Origin: Brevundimonas sp.
GTDB taxonomy: Bacteria; Pseudomonadota; Alphaproteobacteria; Caulobacterales; Caulobacteraceae
Length of the DNA stretch: 64,000 nucleotides
NCBI RefSeq assembly: GCF_030656255.1
Contig: NZ_JAUSOE010000026.1
Location: 1-64,000, forward strand
Reading direction: 5' to 3'
The position numbers were made by a program, and so were the translations under genes. How positions within the stretch are numbered: position 1 is the first letter of the stretch; each line of letters opens with the position of its first letter. The notes under the pieces are model-generated. The model was not told the DNA's origin, searched no databases, and was given only the letters and a program-made list of their open reading frames with translations. Below are positions 1 through 10,253 of this stretch, piece after piece.

Positions 1-741
1 GCCCACCTGGCCGGCGAGATCGAGAAGCGCGGGATCAAGGTCATCCTTGGCTGCCAGCACGAGAAGATCGAAAAGACCGCCACCGGCCTGGTCAACCATC
101 TCGAGAACGGGATGAAGCTGGAGACGGACGTGGTCATGTTCGCCACCGGCCGCATCCCCCACGTCAAGGGCCTGGGCCTGGAGGCGGCCGGGGTCGAGTT
201 GAACGATGAAGGCGCGATCAAGGTCGATCCCTATTCCAAGACTACGGCCGACAATATCTGGGCTATCGGCGACGTCACCGACCGTATGAACCTGACGCCC
301 GTCGCCATCCGCGAGGCCGTCGCCTTCCACCAGACCGTCTATCGCGACAATCCCCAGCATTTCGACTACGAGGCCGTCGCCACCGCCGTCTTCAGCCAGC
401 CGCCCGTGGGCATCGTCGGCTTGACGGAATCCGAGGCGCGTCGGTCGTGTTCCGCCGGGGTCGATGTCTATGTGACCCGTTTCCGGCCGATGAAATACGC
501 CTTTACCGGCTCGGAGGAGCGCGTCCTGATGAAACTGGTGGTCGACGCCGAAAGCCAAAGGGTGGTCGGCGTCCATATCGTCGGCCCGGACAGCCCGGAA
601 ATGATTCAGCTCGCCGCTATCGCCGTGAAGGCCGGCCTGACCAAGGCCCAGTGGGACGCCACCTGCGCGGTCCACCCGACCATGGCCGAGGAACTGGTCA
701 CGATGAGAGAAAAACAGTCGGGCGCGACCTCGGCGGGGTAA
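1..741 (+). CDS. gor: Glutathione-disulfide reductase, 3' part
   Basis: This is the C-terminal ~246 residues of an FAD/NADPH flavoprotein that reduces glutathione disulfide in the cytoplasm; the frame is open from base 1, so the start lies outside the window. Visible are the FAD-binding AIGDVT motif and the dimerisation domain ending in CAVHPTMAEELV, whose His-Pro-Thr-x-x-Glu-Glu carries the acid/base His of the disulfide reductase family. The redox-active CxxxxC pair would be upstream and cannot be seen. MKYAFTG and the HPTMAEE tail fit glutathione reductase better than dihydrolipoamide dehydrogenase, but that choice is by family resemblance. It faces a convergent esterase gene 28 nt away. 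Confidence 0.88.
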   Translation, partial: AHLAGEIEKRGIKVILGCQHEKIEKTATGLVNHLENGMKLETDVVMFATGRIPHVKGLGLEAAGVELNDEGAIKVDPYSKTTADNIWAIGDVTDRMNLTPVAIREAVAFHQTVYRDNPQHFDYEAVATAVFSQPPVGIVGLTESEARRSCSAGVDVYVTRFRPMKYAFTGSEERVLMKLVVDAESQRVVGVHIVGPDSPEMIQLAAIAVKAGLTKAQWDATCAVHPTMAEELVTMREKQSGATSAG

Positions 742-769
742 AAGGCGTCTTTAACCTGCTTCGTTCTGC

Positions 770-2344
770 CTAATGCCGCATTTTTACAGTGTCTTGCGTC
801 GGTTTGCTGACAATGTGAGGCCGCTCGCGGAACAGTTCGATCAGGTCCAGGCGCGCGCCGTCTGGAACCGGCGTGGCGCTGGGGCCGTCATTTCGGAACA
901 GCATCAACTGGGTGTCGCCGACCCCGGCCATCGGCCAGTCCGGCCGCCCCACTCCATTGGGGTCGCCGGACCGGGAGAAGGCGGTCCAGTAACCCATCAT
1001 CGCCGCCGAGGCCGCGACATCAGCCTCGCGGACCGGATAGGGCAGAAGCGGCAAGGTTCCGAACACATAGGGGCGCTCGATGGCGTGGGTCGCTCCGCCG
1101 TGCGGTTCGGGATTGTCTGGCGACGAGATGTCGAACCGGTACAGATAGGCCGGGTGTCCCGCCGCCGTGTGCAGCCGCGCCAGCCGCCGCGCCGGCTCCG
1201 AGAAGACGGCGTCGGTGATGAAGCCCCGGTCAAAACCCGCCTCCCCGCCATAGGCCGCCGTGATGGTCGCGCGCTCTAGCCAGGTCAGGTCGTCGTCGAT
1301 CATGCCATAGCCGTTGCGATCCGACGGCTTCATCCACCAGAACTCGGCGCTGTTGGTCCCGATGACCATCGGCACGGGCGCCTGCCGCCCGGCCCGGAAC
1401 ACCGCCTCGACGGTTCCGGTCACGATCCGACCGTCGATCAGGGTCAGGTCGCCATTGGCGAAGACCGGCGCCGGGGTCAGCAGCAGTTCGACCGGGGCGG
1501 CGCGCAGATCCGCCGCCGTCACCAGATTGTGGCCATGCGCCCAGACCTCGCCCCGTTCGCGCGCCGACGGCAGGTCATAGGCGCCGCGCCGGTCCAGCGG
1601 GGTCTGCAACTCGCGCCCCAGCCCCGACTGCACGATGGCGCGGTCGAACAGGCCCCGCGCGGGCGGTGCGATCATCATCCGCGTGACGATGGCCCCGCCC
1701 GCCGACTCGCCGAAGATCGTCACATTGGCCGGATCGCCGCCGAAGGCCGCGATGTTCGCCCTGACCCACTGCAGGGCCGCGATGACGTCCATCAGACCAT
1801 AGTTGCCCGCCGCATCGTCCGCCGGCCGTTCCGCCGCCAAGGCCGGGTGGTCGAAGAAGCCCAGCCGTCCCAGCCGATAGTTCAGCGTCACCACAACCAT
1901 GCCCTGCCGGGCCAGGTGGGATCCGTCGTACAGGGCCGCTGTGCCCGATCCATTGACCAGGCCGCCGCCGTGAATCCACACCATGACCGGGGCCGGCGAC
2001 GCGACGTCGGTCGGCCGCCAGACGTTGAGGTTCAGGCAGTCCTCGCTCATCGGCAAGGGGCCCACGCCGGGGTCGCCCTGCGGCGTGGCCTGGATGCAGA
2101 TCGGCCCATAGGTCGAGGCGTCGCGCTGCCCTTCCCAGGTCGGCGCCGCGCCGGGCGGTCGCCAGCGCTGTTCCGCCACCGGCGGGGCCGCATAGGGGAT
2201 GTTCTTGAACGCGGCGACCGTGTCGTCGGCGCGCCCGGCCAGAGCGCCCTGCGCCAACTGGACGACCGGCTGTGCGGCGGGCGGCTGATCTGTCGGTTGA
2301 GCCATCATGAGGGAGAGGGTGGCCAAGGCGCCGGCAAATGTCAT
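770..2344 (-). CDS. Secreted type-B carboxylesterase/lipase family protein
   Basis: An alpha/beta hydrolase of the carboxylesterase type B family, 524 aa, expected to hydrolyse carboxylic esters. A hydrophobic N-terminus of about 16 residues followed by a Pro/Gln-rich stretch suggests export to the periplasm. The oxyanion-hole HGGG motif is near residue 125, and the nucleophile sits in GESAGG near residue 213. An acidic residue in NSAEFWW and a His in GGATHAIERP are the probable rest of the triad. Substrate is unknown. It is a single gene, divergent from the downstream sensor kinase, and its start overlaps an upstream kinase-frame extension that is probably not translated. Confidence 0.85.
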   Translation of the reverse strand: MTFAGALATLSLMMAQPTDQPPAAQPVVQLAQGALAGRADDTVAAFKNIPYAAPPVAEQRWRPPGAAPTWEGQRDASTYGPICIQATPQGDPGVGPLPMSEDCLNLNVWRPTDVASPAPVMVWIHGGGLVNGSGTAALYDGSHLARQGMVVVTLNYRLGRLGFFDHPALAAERPADDAAGNYGLMDVIAALQWVRANIAAFGGDPANVTIFGESAGGAIVTRMMIAPPARGLFDRAIVQSGLGRELQTPLDRRGAYDLPSARERGEVWAHGHNLVTAADLRAAPVELLLTPAPVFANGDLTLIDGRIVTGTVEAVFRAGRQAPVPMVIGTNSAEFWWMKPSDRNGYGMIDDDLTWLERATITAAYGGEAGFDRGFITDAVFSEPARRLARLHTAAGHPAYLYRFDISSPDNPEPHGGATHAIERPYVFGTLPLLPYPVREADVAASAAMMGYWTAFSRSGDPNGVGRPDWPMAGVGDTQLMLFRNDGPSATPVPDGARLDLIELFRERPHIVSKPTQDTVKMRH

Positions 2345-2478
2345 GTGCCGTCCTTAGCAAATTCTCCCGACACGCCAATGACGATCAGGTGAAAGGCGAA
2401 TTCTGGGTACGGTGGCGAACTCTTTGCCGCTTCGGGCGTTCGGCACCGGTTGAGCTGGGGTGTAGATTGACAGTACAG

Positions 2479-3975
2479 ATGAAACCGGGCGCTTCCGTAG
2501 TCGACTTGGCGACAGCCTTTGAGGCGTCGCCAAATCCCTATCTGCTGCTCACGCCGGATCTGCGTATCGCTGAGGTCAATCAGGCCTATGTCGAGGTCAC
2601 AGGCGCTCGCCGCGACGACATCCTGGGCCGCCCCTTGTTCACGACCTTCGACGCGGGCCCCGGTGAAGATGCGCCCGAAAACGTGCGTCAGGTCCGGGCG
2701 TCCCTGGAGAAGGCGCGCGACACCCGCCAGCGCGATCACCTCGCCGTCGTGCGATACGCCATGCCGCGTAGATTGTCTGACGGCCAGGAGGTGTTCGAGG
2801 AACGAATCTGGAGCGCAACCCACACGCCCTTGCTGAATGCTGAAGGCGATGTCGTGCTGCTTCTTCAACACACGATGGACATCACCGATCTGTCGCCGGC
2901 CATCCGGCCCGATGAACCGACAACGGCCCTGGACGCCCTGATCGGCGGGTCGGTCCTGCGGCGAGCCCAATCGGTTCAGGAGGACAATCGTCGCCTGGAG
3001 AGCGAGCGCAACCGCCTGGTCGAAATGTTCATGCAGGCGCCGGGGTTCGTGGCCATCCTGACCGGTCGCGACCACTGTTTCCAGATGCACAATGACGCCT
3101 ACAGCCAGTTGATCGGCCATCGCGACATCGCGGGCAAACCGGTGCGCGAGGCCCTGCCGGAATTGGCTGGTCAGGGCTATTACGAGTTTCTGGATACGGT
3201 CTTCGAGACGGGCGAACCCTATGAGGGTCGCGAAAGTCTGGCGAAACTACAACGGACCCCCGGGGGAGCGCTGGAAACCCTCTATCTCAACTTCATCTAT
3301 CAGCCGATCCGTGACGAGGCTGGCGCCGTGGTCGGCATCTTCGTTCAAGGTCATGACGTCACGGACAATGTCTTGGCGACCCAGCGCCAGAAGCTGATGA
3401 TCGATGAGTTGAACCATAGGGTGAAGAACACCCTCGCCACGGTCCAGTCGATCGCCATCCAGACCGCGCGTTCCCACGTCGACCCCGCCACCTTCGCCGC
3501 TACCTTCCAGTCGCGGATTCTGGCCCTGTCCCACACCCACGACCTGTTGACGCGAACCCACTGGGAAGGCGCGGATCTGCGGGCGATCCTGGAACACGAG
3601 ACCGAAGCCTTTGGTCCGACCCGGATCAATCTCAACGGCCCGGCGACCGCTTTGCCCCCCGCCACAGCCCTGTCCCTGGGCATGATTTTCCACGAGCTTG
3701 CGACGAACGCCGCCAAGTACGGCGCCCTCTCCACGCCGGATGGGCGTGTTCTGATCGACTGGAGTTTGGCGGATCAGCGCGACCGCAAGCTGAAGCTGAT
3801 CTGGCGCGAAATGGATGGGCCGAAAGTTACGCAACCGGACAGAAGAGGCTTCGGTAGCCGATTGATTGAACGAAACATTCGTCACGATCTGGCGGGGGAG
3901 ATCGATCTGGTCTACGCCAGCGGTGGATTGATTGCGGAACTGACGGTTCCACTCGACAGGACGCCCGCCCCATGA
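2479..3975 (+). CDS. PAS-domain HWE-family sensor histidine kinase
   Basis: A soluble sensor kinase of 498 aa with no membrane segment. Residues ~10-130 and ~180-300 form two PAS-like sensory domains; the catalytic part starts near residue 310. The phosphoacceptor box DELNHRVKNTLATVQSI, the N-box HELATNAAKYG and WRE followed by GFGSRLI identify the HWE subfamily common in alphaproteobacteria. The frame is open back to 2338, but the first convincing residues follow the ATG at 2479, so I start there; no strong Shine-Dalgarno decides it. Its stop overlaps the next gene (ATGA), which encodes a lone receiver domain and is the obvious phosphotransfer partner. Signal unknown. Confidence 0.85.
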   Translation: MKPGASVVDLATAFEASPNPYLLLTPDLRIAEVNQAYVEVTGARRDDILGRPLFTTFDAGPGEDAPENVRQVRASLEKARDTRQRDHLAVVRYAMPRRLSDGQEVFEERIWSATHTPLLNAEGDVVLLLQHTMDITDLSPAIRPDEPTTALDALIGGSVLRRAQSVQEDNRRLESERNRLVEMFMQAPGFVAILTGRDHCFQMHNDAYSQLIGHRDIAGKPVREALPELAGQGYYEFLDTVFETGEPYEGRESLAKLQRTPGGALETLYLNFIYQPIRDEAGAVVGIFVQGHDVTDNVLATQRQKLMIDELNHRVKNTLATVQSIAIQTARSHVDPATFAATFQSRILALSHTHDLLTRTHWEGADLRAILEHETEAFGPTRINLNGPATALPPATALSLGMIFHELATNAAKYGALSTPDGRVLIDWSLADQRDRKLKLIWREMDGPKVTQPDRRGFGSRLIERNIRHDLAGEIDLVYASGGLIAELTVPLDRTPAP

Positions 3976-4349
3976 CCCAACCCCTTAACGGCCGCCGCGT
4001 ACTGGTGGTGGAAGACGAATCCCTGGTCGCCATGCTGCTCGAGACCATCCTCGAGGACATGGAGTGTATTCTCGTCGGCCCCGCGTCCAATATCGACGAC
4101 GGCGAGGCCATGGCCCGCGACACCGTCGATCTCGACGCCGCCCTGCTGGACGTCAATGTCGCCGGGCGTCAGGTCTTTCCGGTCGCCGAGGCGCTGAAGG
4201 CGCGCGGCGTGCCCTTCGTCTTCTCCACAGGATACGGCGAAGGCGGATTGCCGGAGGAATGGCGCGGCGCCACCACCATTCAGAAGCCCTTCACCGAGGC
4301 CGCCGTTCGAGACGCCTTGATGAAGGTCATGGGCGTCGCTCAGGTTTAG
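3972..4349 (+). CDS. Single-domain response regulator
   Basis: A receiver domain of 125 aa with no output domain. The acidic pair follows VVVEDES at the N-terminus, the phosphoacceptor Asp lies in DAALLDVNVAG near residue 57, and the conserved Lys is in IQKPF near residue 103. Its ATG overlaps the stop of the HWE kinase by 4 nt, so both should be co-translated and act together. With no DNA-binding or enzymatic domain it must work by protein-protein contact or as a phosphate sink or shuttle, as many alphaproteobacterial CheY-like regulators do; the target is not evident here. Confidence 0.88.
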   Translation: MTQPLNGRRVLVVEDESLVAMLLETILEDMECILVGPASNIDDGEAMARDTVDLDAALLDVNVAGRQVFPVAEALKARGVPFVFSTGYGEGGLPEEWRGATTIQKPFTEAAVRDALMKVMGVAQV

Positions 4350-4375
4350 GCGGCCAGGTCGGCAGTAAAGCTCCT

Positions 4376-5587
4376 CTAGGCCCTTACGCCGTTTTTCCAG
4401 CGGCCGTGCAGCATGGGCTTGCCCAACCAATAGGCCAGTTCGGCGGGACGCTGGATATCCCAGGCCGCCAGGTCGGCGGCCTTGCCGACCGCCAGGGTTC
4501 CGATCTGATCTTGCAGGCCGAGGGCCCAAGCGGCCTCACGCGTCGCGCCCGCCAGGGCTTCTTCCGGCGTCAGGCGAAACTGAACACAGGCCAGGTTGAG
4601 AGCGTCGGTCATCGAGGCGACGGGAGAGGTGCCGGGGTTGCAGTCGGTCGCGACGGCCATGCGAACGCCATGGCCGCGCAACAGAGCGACCGGGGGCGCC
4701 TGGGTTTCGCGCAGCATCAGAAAGGCGCCGGGCAGCAGAACCGCCGTCACTCCCGCCCGCGCCATGGCTTTGATCCCGTCTTCCGTCGCGTGCTCTATAT
4801 GGTCGGCCGACAGGGCGCCGTAACGCGCAGCCAAGGCCGCGCCGCCTCCGTTCGACAACTGATCGGCGTGCAGCTTGACCGGCAGGCCCAGGGCGTGGGC
4901 CTTGTCGAACAGACGCGCCACCTCCTCGATCGAGAAGGCGATAGGCTCGCAATAGGCGTCCACGGCGTCCACCAGCCCCTCGGCCTGGGCGGCGGGCAGA
5001 ATGTGATCGACGGCCAGATCGACATAGGCGGCGCGGTTGGCCCGGTGCTCGGGCGGTACGGCGTGCAGACCCAGATAGCTGGTGCGCACACGAACCCCGC
5101 CTTCGCGGCCGATGCGCCGTGCGACCCGCAGCATCTTCAATTCGCTGTCCTGATCCAGCCCATAGCCCGACTTGATCTCGACCGTGGTGACGCCCGTGGC
5201 CTTCAGCCCCTCCAGCCGGTCCATGGCGGAGACGAACAGTTCGTCTTCCGACGCCGCGCGCGTGGCCTTGACCGATGAGATGATCCCGCCGCCAGCGCGA
5301 GCGATGTCCTCGTATGTGGCTCCGCCCAGCCTCTGTTCGAATTCGCCTGAGCGGTCGCCGCCGAAGACCAGATGCGTGTGGCAATCGATCAGTCCCGGCG
5401 TGAGCCAGCGCCCCTCAAGACGCTCGGTCGCGACCGCTTCCACGGAGGGCAAGTCCCCGCGGGGTCCGATCCAGGCGATGCGGCCGTCGGTGATGACCAC
5501 GGCGGCGTCGCGGATGGCGCCATAGGCGGCCCCGCCCGGGACCATGGTGGCGGCGTGACAGTCGATCAGCAGGCGGTCGGCCTTCAT
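4376..5587 (-). CDS. hutI: Imidazolonepropionase
   Basis: The third step of histidine degradation: hydrolysis of 4-imidazolone-5-propanoate to N-formimino-L-glutamate in the cytoplasm. The 403-aa length matches the amidohydrolase family. Metal ligands are visible as [12 protein letters not shown] near residue 70, His in KLHADQLS, and Asp in [10 protein letters not shown]. It is the last gene of the leftward hutF-hutC-hutI operon, its ATG overlapping the hutC stop by 4 nt. Expression should follow HutC repression at the palindrome at 7719-7732. The 3' end lies close to the convergent response regulator gene. Confidence 0.95.
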   Translation of the reverse strand: MKADRLLIDCHAATMVPGGAAYGAIRDAAVVITDGRIAWIGPRGDLPSVEAVATERLEGRWLTPGLIDCHTHLVFGGDRSGEFEQRLGGATYEDIARAGGGIISSVKATRAASEDELFVSAMDRLEGLKATGVTTVEIKSGYGLDQDSELKMLRVARRIGREGGVRVRTSYLGLHAVPPEHRANRAAYVDLAVDHILPAAQAEGLVDAVDAYCEPIAFSIEEVARLFDKAHALGLPVKLHADQLSNGGGAALAARYGALSADHIEHATEDGIKAMARAGVTAVLLPGAFLMLRETQAPPVALLRGHGVRMAVATDCNPGTSPVASMTDALNLACVQFRLTPEEALAGATREAAWALGLQDQIGTLAVGKAADLAAWDIQRPAELAYWLGKPMLHGRWKNGVRA

Positions 5588-6306
5588 CGGCTCTGGTCCT
5601 TGGCATGGGCGGATGAGAACAGGGCCACCAGATCATAGCGATCCCCTGGAAACACCTGACGCACCCGCGTGACGCCCTGGCCGTCGCGCCAGGTCCGTCT
5701 TTCGACGGACAGACAGGCTGCGCCGGGCTTGATCTGCAACAGACGCGCCGTCGCGACGTCGGCCTCCATGGCGCCGATCCGGTTCTCGGCCTGGGTCCAG
5801 GGTTCATAGTCCAGAAGCCAGGTTCCAGGCGGAGTGGATTGAAAATCCACTCTTATCGCTTGGGGCGCAACGGCCAGGGCGATCAGTCGACGCTCCAGAG
5901 CCAGCGGAATTGAATCCGCACTATGCAGGCAGGTCAAGGCCAGCAGCGGACCGCCGGCGGCGAGTTCAAATTCGGCGGCGCCGTCTGGACCACGTTCCAC
6001 CTGGTCCAGCAGCCTGTAGCCATAGGCCTGGCCCCGCTCCATCACCTCGGCTCGCAGGTCAGGGATGGCCAGAAAGGCGGCATGGGCCTTGGGCTGGGCC
6101 ACGAAGCTGCCCGCACGCCGCCGCCGCGTGACCAACCCCCTGCCCGCCAGTTCCGACAGCGCCTTCGAGACTGTGGCGCGCGAACAGCCGTACTGGGCGG
6201 TCAACTCGTGTTCGAAGGGAATGCGGGCGCCCGGCGAAAGCTCGCCCGAAAGTATGCGGCCTTCGAGATCTACATAGATTTGGCGGTGCAGGGGCTCCGG
6301 CGTCAT
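5584..6306 (-). CDS. hutC: Histidine utilisation repressor, GntR/HutC family
   Basis: A 240-aa transcriptional repressor. The N-terminal winged helix-turn-helix (about residues 8-70, with [18 protein letters not shown] and ATVSKAL) is GntR type. The remainder is a UTRA ligand-binding domain, in this subfamily normally sensing urocanate, which lifts repression. It is embedded in the operon it presumably controls, overlapping hutF upstream and hutI downstream by 4 nt each. The best operator candidate is the perfect palindrome at 7719-7732 between the two divergent hut operons, so it can autoregulate. Confidence 0.93.
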   Translation of the reverse strand: MTPEPLHRQIYVDLEGRILSGELSPGARIPFEHELTAQYGCSRATVSKALSELAGRGLVTRRRRAGSFVAQPKAHAAFLAIPDLRAEVMERGQAYGYRLLDQVERGPDGAAEFELAAGGPLLALTCLHSADSIPLALERRLIALAVAPQAIRVDFQSTPPGTWLLDYEPWTQAENRIGAMEADVATARLLQIKPGAACLSVERRTWRDGQGVTRVRQVFPGDRYDLVALFSSAHAKDQSR

Positions 6307-7691
6307 CCCAGCACCCTGTCCAAGGCCTTGCGGTATCGTGCCTGGATGGCGGCGCGCGCCACATGCCGCCCATCGCGCACCACCTGCCGTCCCGCCCGCC
6401 AGACCGATGCGACGGCGCCGGCCGGCGCGCCGAAAATCCAGCTATCCAGCAGGGCGTCGCCCGTACGGCCATGGAAGCCGACGCCGCGCGTGTCCAGGCA
6501 AACAAGATCAGCCGGGGCGCCGATGACCAGTTCCTGCGGCGCGCCGCCGGCCTGGCGTCCGCCCGTCAGAGCGCGTTCGAACAGGGTGCGGCCAGTGGAG
6601 CGCTCCGCATCCGCCATGACCGAACGGCCCTTTAGGGCCAGCCGCTGGCTGTATTCCAGCATCCGCAGTTCCTCGGCCACACCGATCTGCACATTGGAGT
6701 CCGTCCCGATGCCGAACCGCCCGCCCGCCCGCGCATAGGCGGCGGCCGGAAAGACGCCGTCGCCCAGATTGGCCTCCGTGATCGGGCACAGGCCGACGAC
6801 CGCGCCCCGTTCGATCACGCCCCGCCACTCCGCCTCGGTCACATGGGTCGAGTGGATCAGGCACCAGCGCGGATCGACCGTGGCGTTGGCGAGCAGCCAT
6901 TCCACCGGTCGGGCGCCGGACCAGGCCAGGCAGTCTTCGACCTCCTTGGTCTGTTCGGCCACATGGATATGGATGGGCCCGTCGCCCGCCAGACCCGGCA
7001 TGGCGGCCAGTTCAACCGGGCTGACAGCCCGCAGACTGTGCGGCGCGACCCCCACCACAGCGTCCGCCATGTCGGCGGTCAGGACGCGGCAGCGGTCGGT
7101 CAGATCCGCGAACCCGTCCAGATCGGTAATGAACCGTCTCTGTCCCTGGGACGGCGCCAGGCCGCCAAAGCCGGCGTGGGCGTAGAAGACCGGCAGCAGG
7201 GTCAGGGCGATGCCGGTCGTCTGGGCCGCTGCGACGATCCGCGCCGCGATCTCTCCTCTGTCGGCATAGGGCGCGCCGGACGGGGCGTTGTGAAGATAGT
7301 GGAACTCGGCCACGCGGGTGAAACCGCCCTCCAGCATTTCGGTGAAGGACAGGGCGGTGATGGCTTCGATCTCATCCGGCCCGCCCCGATCAAGGAAGCG
7401 GTACATCAGGTCGCGCCAGGTCCAGAAATCGTCGTCGCCGTGCTGGCCCTGGGGACCCCGCGCCTCGGTCAGACCGGCCATGGCGCGCTGGAAGGCGTGG
7501 CTGTGGACATTGACGACGCCGGGCAAGGCCACGCCCTGGCCTTCGTCGGTCGGCGCGCGGGATACGCCGGTTTCGAGGCTTGAAATCCGACCCTTCACCA
7601 TGCCGATCCGCACATCCCGCGCCCAGCCGTCTGGCAAGAGGGCGGCCTCGAACCAGAGGGTGCGATCCACAGGCTGCGGCTCAAGGCTCAC
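6303..7691 (-). CDS. hutF: N-formimino-L-glutamate deiminase
   Basis: Deiminates N-formimino-L-glutamate to N-formyl-L-glutamate and ammonia, the step that distinguishes the five-enzyme Hut pathway from the HutG-formiminoglutamase route. It is an amidohydrolase-fold enzyme: NVHSHAFQRAMAG (HxH metal ligands), HVAEQTKEVEDC and IGTDSNVQIGVAEELR are all present. I place the start at the GTG at 7691 (462 aa). The frame continues to an ATG at 7736, but that would put the 14-bp operator palindrome inside the coding region and add residues unlike the family. It is the first gene of the leftward operon and overlaps hutC by 4 nt. Confidence 0.92.
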   Translation of the reverse strand: MSLEPQPVDRTLWFEAALLPDGWARDVRIGMVKGRISSLETGVSRAPTDEGQGVALPGVVNVHSHAFQRAMAGLTEARGPQGQHGDDDFWTWRDLMYRFLDRGGPDEIEAITALSFTEMLEGGFTRVAEFHYLHNAPSGAPYADRGEIAARIVAAAQTTGIALTLLPVFYAHAGFGGLAPSQGQRRFITDLDGFADLTDRCRVLTADMADAVVGVAPHSLRAVSPVELAAMPGLAGDGPIHIHVAEQTKEVEDCLAWSGARPVEWLLANATVDPRWCLIHSTHVTEAEWRGVIERGAVVGLCPITEANLGDGVFPAAAYARAGGRFGIGTDSNVQIGVAEELRMLEYSQRLALKGRSVMADAERSTGRTLFERALTGGRQAGGAPQELVIGAPADLVCLDTRGVGFHGRTGDALLDSWIFGAPAGAVASVWRAGRQVVRDGRHVARAAIQARYRKALDRVLG

Positions 7692-7718
7692 TGGACAGGT
7701 CCGTCTTGTTGCGATCAA

Positions 7719-7732
7719 TATGTCTAGACATA
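7719..7732. promoter_or_regulatory. Probable HutC operator palindrome
   Basis: TATGTCTAGACATA is a perfect 14-bp palindrome. Its core GTCTAGAC fits the GTNTANAC pattern bound by GntR/HutC-subfamily repressors. It lies between the divergent hutF (start 7691) and hutG (start 7766), so one site could control both halves of the pathway. Confidence 0.75.
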
Positions 7733-7765
7733 CCACGACGGATCGATTTGGCGAGGGAGGCCGAG

Positions 7766-8587
7766 ATGACGCGTGACTGGCTGACCGTTAAGGAGGGGAC
7801 GACGCCCCTGGTGATCGGCCTGCCGCACACGGGGACCGAAATCCCGGACGCTCTGATGGCGCGGTTTCGATCCCCCTGGCTGGCACGCAAGGACGCCGAC
7901 TGGTGGGTGGATCAACTCTATGATTTCGCCTCTGACTTGGGCGCGACCCTGGTTCGCACCTCAATTTCGCGCAGCGTCATCGACGTGAACCGGGACCCGT
8001 CGGGCGTATCCCTCTATCCCGGCATGACCACCACGGGGCTTTGCCCGGTCGAGACCTTCGACGGCGAGCCCCTGTATCGGGCCGGAGAAGCGCCCGATGC
8101 GGCCGAGATCGCAGAGCGTTGCGCAACCTGGTTTGATCCCTATCATGCCCAGCTGAAAGCCCAGATCGACCGGCTGCGCCTGCATGGCCCCGTTGTCCTC
8201 TATGACGCTCATTCGATCCGTTCTGTCGTCCCGCGGCTGTTCGCCGGCGAGCTGCCGCAGTTCAATATCGGCGACAACGACGGGACCACCTGCGCCCCCG
8301 AACTGACCCAGGCCGTCGAGGCCGCCTGCGCGATCAGCGGCTCCAGCCTGATCGTCAACGGCCGGTTCAAGGGCGGCTGGACCACCCGTCACTACGGCCG
8401 GCCCGAGGCCGGGGTTCACGCCATCCAGATGGAGTTGGCGGACCGGGGATATATGCGCGATCCGGCGCGCCCTGTGTCGCCTGACAACTGGCCCAGTCCC
8501 TATGAGCCGGAGCGGGCCGAGCCGATGCGTCGAAACCTGCACCGCGTCCTGACCGCCTGTATCGCCTTCGCCGAGAGCCAGACATGA
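7766..8587 (+). CDS. hutG: N-formylglutamate deformylase
   Basis: Hydrolyses N-formyl-L-glutamate to glutamate and formate, the last step of the pathway. The 273-aa protein belongs to the N-formylglutamate amidohydrolase family, with [11 protein letters not shown] at the N-terminus, DVNRDPSG near residue 75 and [14 protein letters not shown] in the middle as likely metal and substrate residues. The ATG at 7766 has a good GGGAGG ribosome site 7 nt upstream; longer in-frame starts would cross the operator. It leads the rightward hutG-hutU-hutH operon and its stop overlaps hutU by 4 nt. Confidence 0.93.
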   Translation: MTRDWLTVKEGTTPLVIGLPHTGTEIPDALMARFRSPWLARKDADWWVDQLYDFASDLGATLVRTSISRSVIDVNRDPSGVSLYPGMTTTGLCPVETFDGEPLYRAGEAPDAAEIAERCATWFDPYHAQLKAQIDRLRLHGPVVLYDAHSIRSVVPRLFAGELPQFNIGDNDGTTCAPELTQAVEAACAISGSSLIVNGRFKGGWTTRHYGRPEAGVHAIQMELADRGYMRDPARPVSPDNWPSPYEPERAEPMRRNLHRVLTACIAFAESQT

Positions 8588-10248
8588 ACCAGCCGAACGC
8601 TCGCATCATCCGAAGCCCGCGCGGCCCGGAAAAGACGGCCAAGACCTGGGCGGCCGAGGCGGCCATGCGGATGTTGATGAACAATCTTGATCCAGAAGTG
8701 GCTGAACGCCCTCAGGATCTTGTCGTTTATGGCGGTATCGGCAAGGCGGCGCGCGATTGGGCCGCCTTCGACAAGATCGTGGAGACCCTGAAAACGCTGG
8801 AGGCGGATGAGACGCTTCTGGTCCAGTCGGGCAAGCCGGTCGGGGTGTTCAGGACCCATGCCGACGCCCCGCGCGTCCTGATCGCCAACTCCAACCTGGT
8901 GCCCAAATGGGCGACCTGGGAGCATTTCTCAGAACTCGATCGCAAGGGCCTGATGATGTACGGCCAGATGACGGCCGGCTCCTGGATCTACATCGGCACC
9001 CAGGGCATCGTCCAAGGCACCTATGAGACCTTCATGGAGGCGGGCCGCCAGCATTACGGCGGGGACTGGTCCGGAAAATGGATCCTGACCGCAGGTCTGG
9101 GCGGCATGGGCGGCGCTCAGACTCTGGCGGCGACCATGGCGGGCGCGTCCTGCCTGGCTGTGGAATGCCAGCAAAGCCGGATCGAGATGCGGCTGAAGAC
9201 ACGCTACCTCGATGTGATGGTCCAGACGCTGGACGAAGCCCTGGCCCTGATCGAAGACGCCAACCGGACCGGAAAACCCATATCCATCGGCCTGTTAGGA
9301 AACGCTGCCGATGTCTTGCCTGAGATGGTCAGGCGCGGCGTTCGGCCGGACTTGGCGACCGACCAGACCAGCGCCCATGATTTGGTCAACGGCTATCTGC
9401 CGGCCGGTTGGACCGTCGCCGAGTGGGAAGACAAGCGGGTCAGCAATCCAGCCTCGGTCACGGCGGCCGCCCGATCCTCCATCGCCGCGCATGTCGGCGC
9501 CATGCTGGACTTCCAGTCGGCAGGTGTTCCTGTCGTCGACTACGGCAACAATATCCGTCAGGTCGCCTTTGACGAAGGTGTGACGAACGCCTTCAACTTT
9601 CCCGGATTCGTGCCCGCCTATATCCGCCCCCTGTTCTGCCGTGGGATCGGACCATTCCGATGGGCGGCCCTGACCGGCGATCCCGACGACATCCGCAAGA
9701 CCGATGCCGCGATGAAGCGGCTGTTCCCGGACAACGCAGGTCTGCATCGCTGGCTCGACATGGCCGGTGAACGTATCGCTTTCCAAGGACTTCCAGCCAG
9801 AATCTGCTGGATCGGATTGGGAGAGCGTCACCGCGCGGGCCTGATGTTCAACGACATGGTGGCGGCCGGGGAACTGTCGGGCCCCATCGTGATCGGCCGG
9901 GACCATCTGGACTCCGGCTCGGTCGCCAGTCCGAACCGTGAGACCGAGGCCATGATGGACGGATCGGACGCTATTTCGGACTGGCCCCTTCTCAACGCGC
10001 TTCTGAACACAGCCTCGGGCGCCAGCTGGGTGTCGCTGCACCACGGCGGCGGGGTCGGCATGGGTTATTCTCAGCACTCGGGCGTCGTGATCGTCGCCGA
10101 CGGCACGCCGGAAGCGGCGCAGAGGCTGGAGCGCGTGCTTTGGAATGATCCGGCGACGGGCGTCATGCGCCATGCCGACGCCGGTTACGACATCGCCCGC
10201 GCGGCGGCCCGCGAACACGGCCTGAACCTCCCCAGCCTGAAGGCCTGA
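8584..10248 (+). CDS. hutU: Urocanate hydratase
   Basis: Converts urocanate to imidazolonepropionate with tightly bound NAD+ acting as an electrophile. The full-length 554-aa protein has the characteristic [11 protein letters not shown] dinucleotide-binding loop near residue 165 and the C-terminal [13 protein letters not shown] signature. It is translationally coupled to hutG (ATGA) and followed 5 nt later by hutH, so substrate flow from HutH and product flow to HutI are encoded on facing halves of one regulated locus. Confidence 0.97.
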   Translation: MNQPNARIIRSPRGPEKTAKTWAAEAAMRMLMNNLDPEVAERPQDLVVYGGIGKAARDWAAFDKIVETLKTLEADETLLVQSGKPVGVFRTHADAPRVLIANSNLVPKWATWEHFSELDRKGLMMYGQMTAGSWIYIGTQGIVQGTYETFMEAGRQHYGGDWSGKWILTAGLGGMGGAQTLAATMAGASCLAVECQQSRIEMRLKTRYLDVMVQTLDEALALIEDANRTGKPISIGLLGNAADVLPEMVRRGVRPDLATDQTSAHDLVNGYLPAGWTVAEWEDKRVSNPASVTAAARSSIAAHVGAMLDFQSAGVPVVDYGNNIRQVAFDEGVTNAFNFPGFVPAYIRPLFCRGIGPFRWAALTGDPDDIRKTDAAMKRLFPDNAGLHRWLDMAGERIAFQGLPARICWIGLGERHRAGLMFNDMVAAGELSGPIVIGRDHLDSGSVASPNRETEAMMDGSDAISDWPLLNALLNTASGASWVSLHHGGGVGMGYSQHSGVVIVADGTPEAAQRLERVLWNDPATGVMRHADAGYDIARAAAREHGLNLPSLKA

Positions 10249-10253
10249 CCTCC

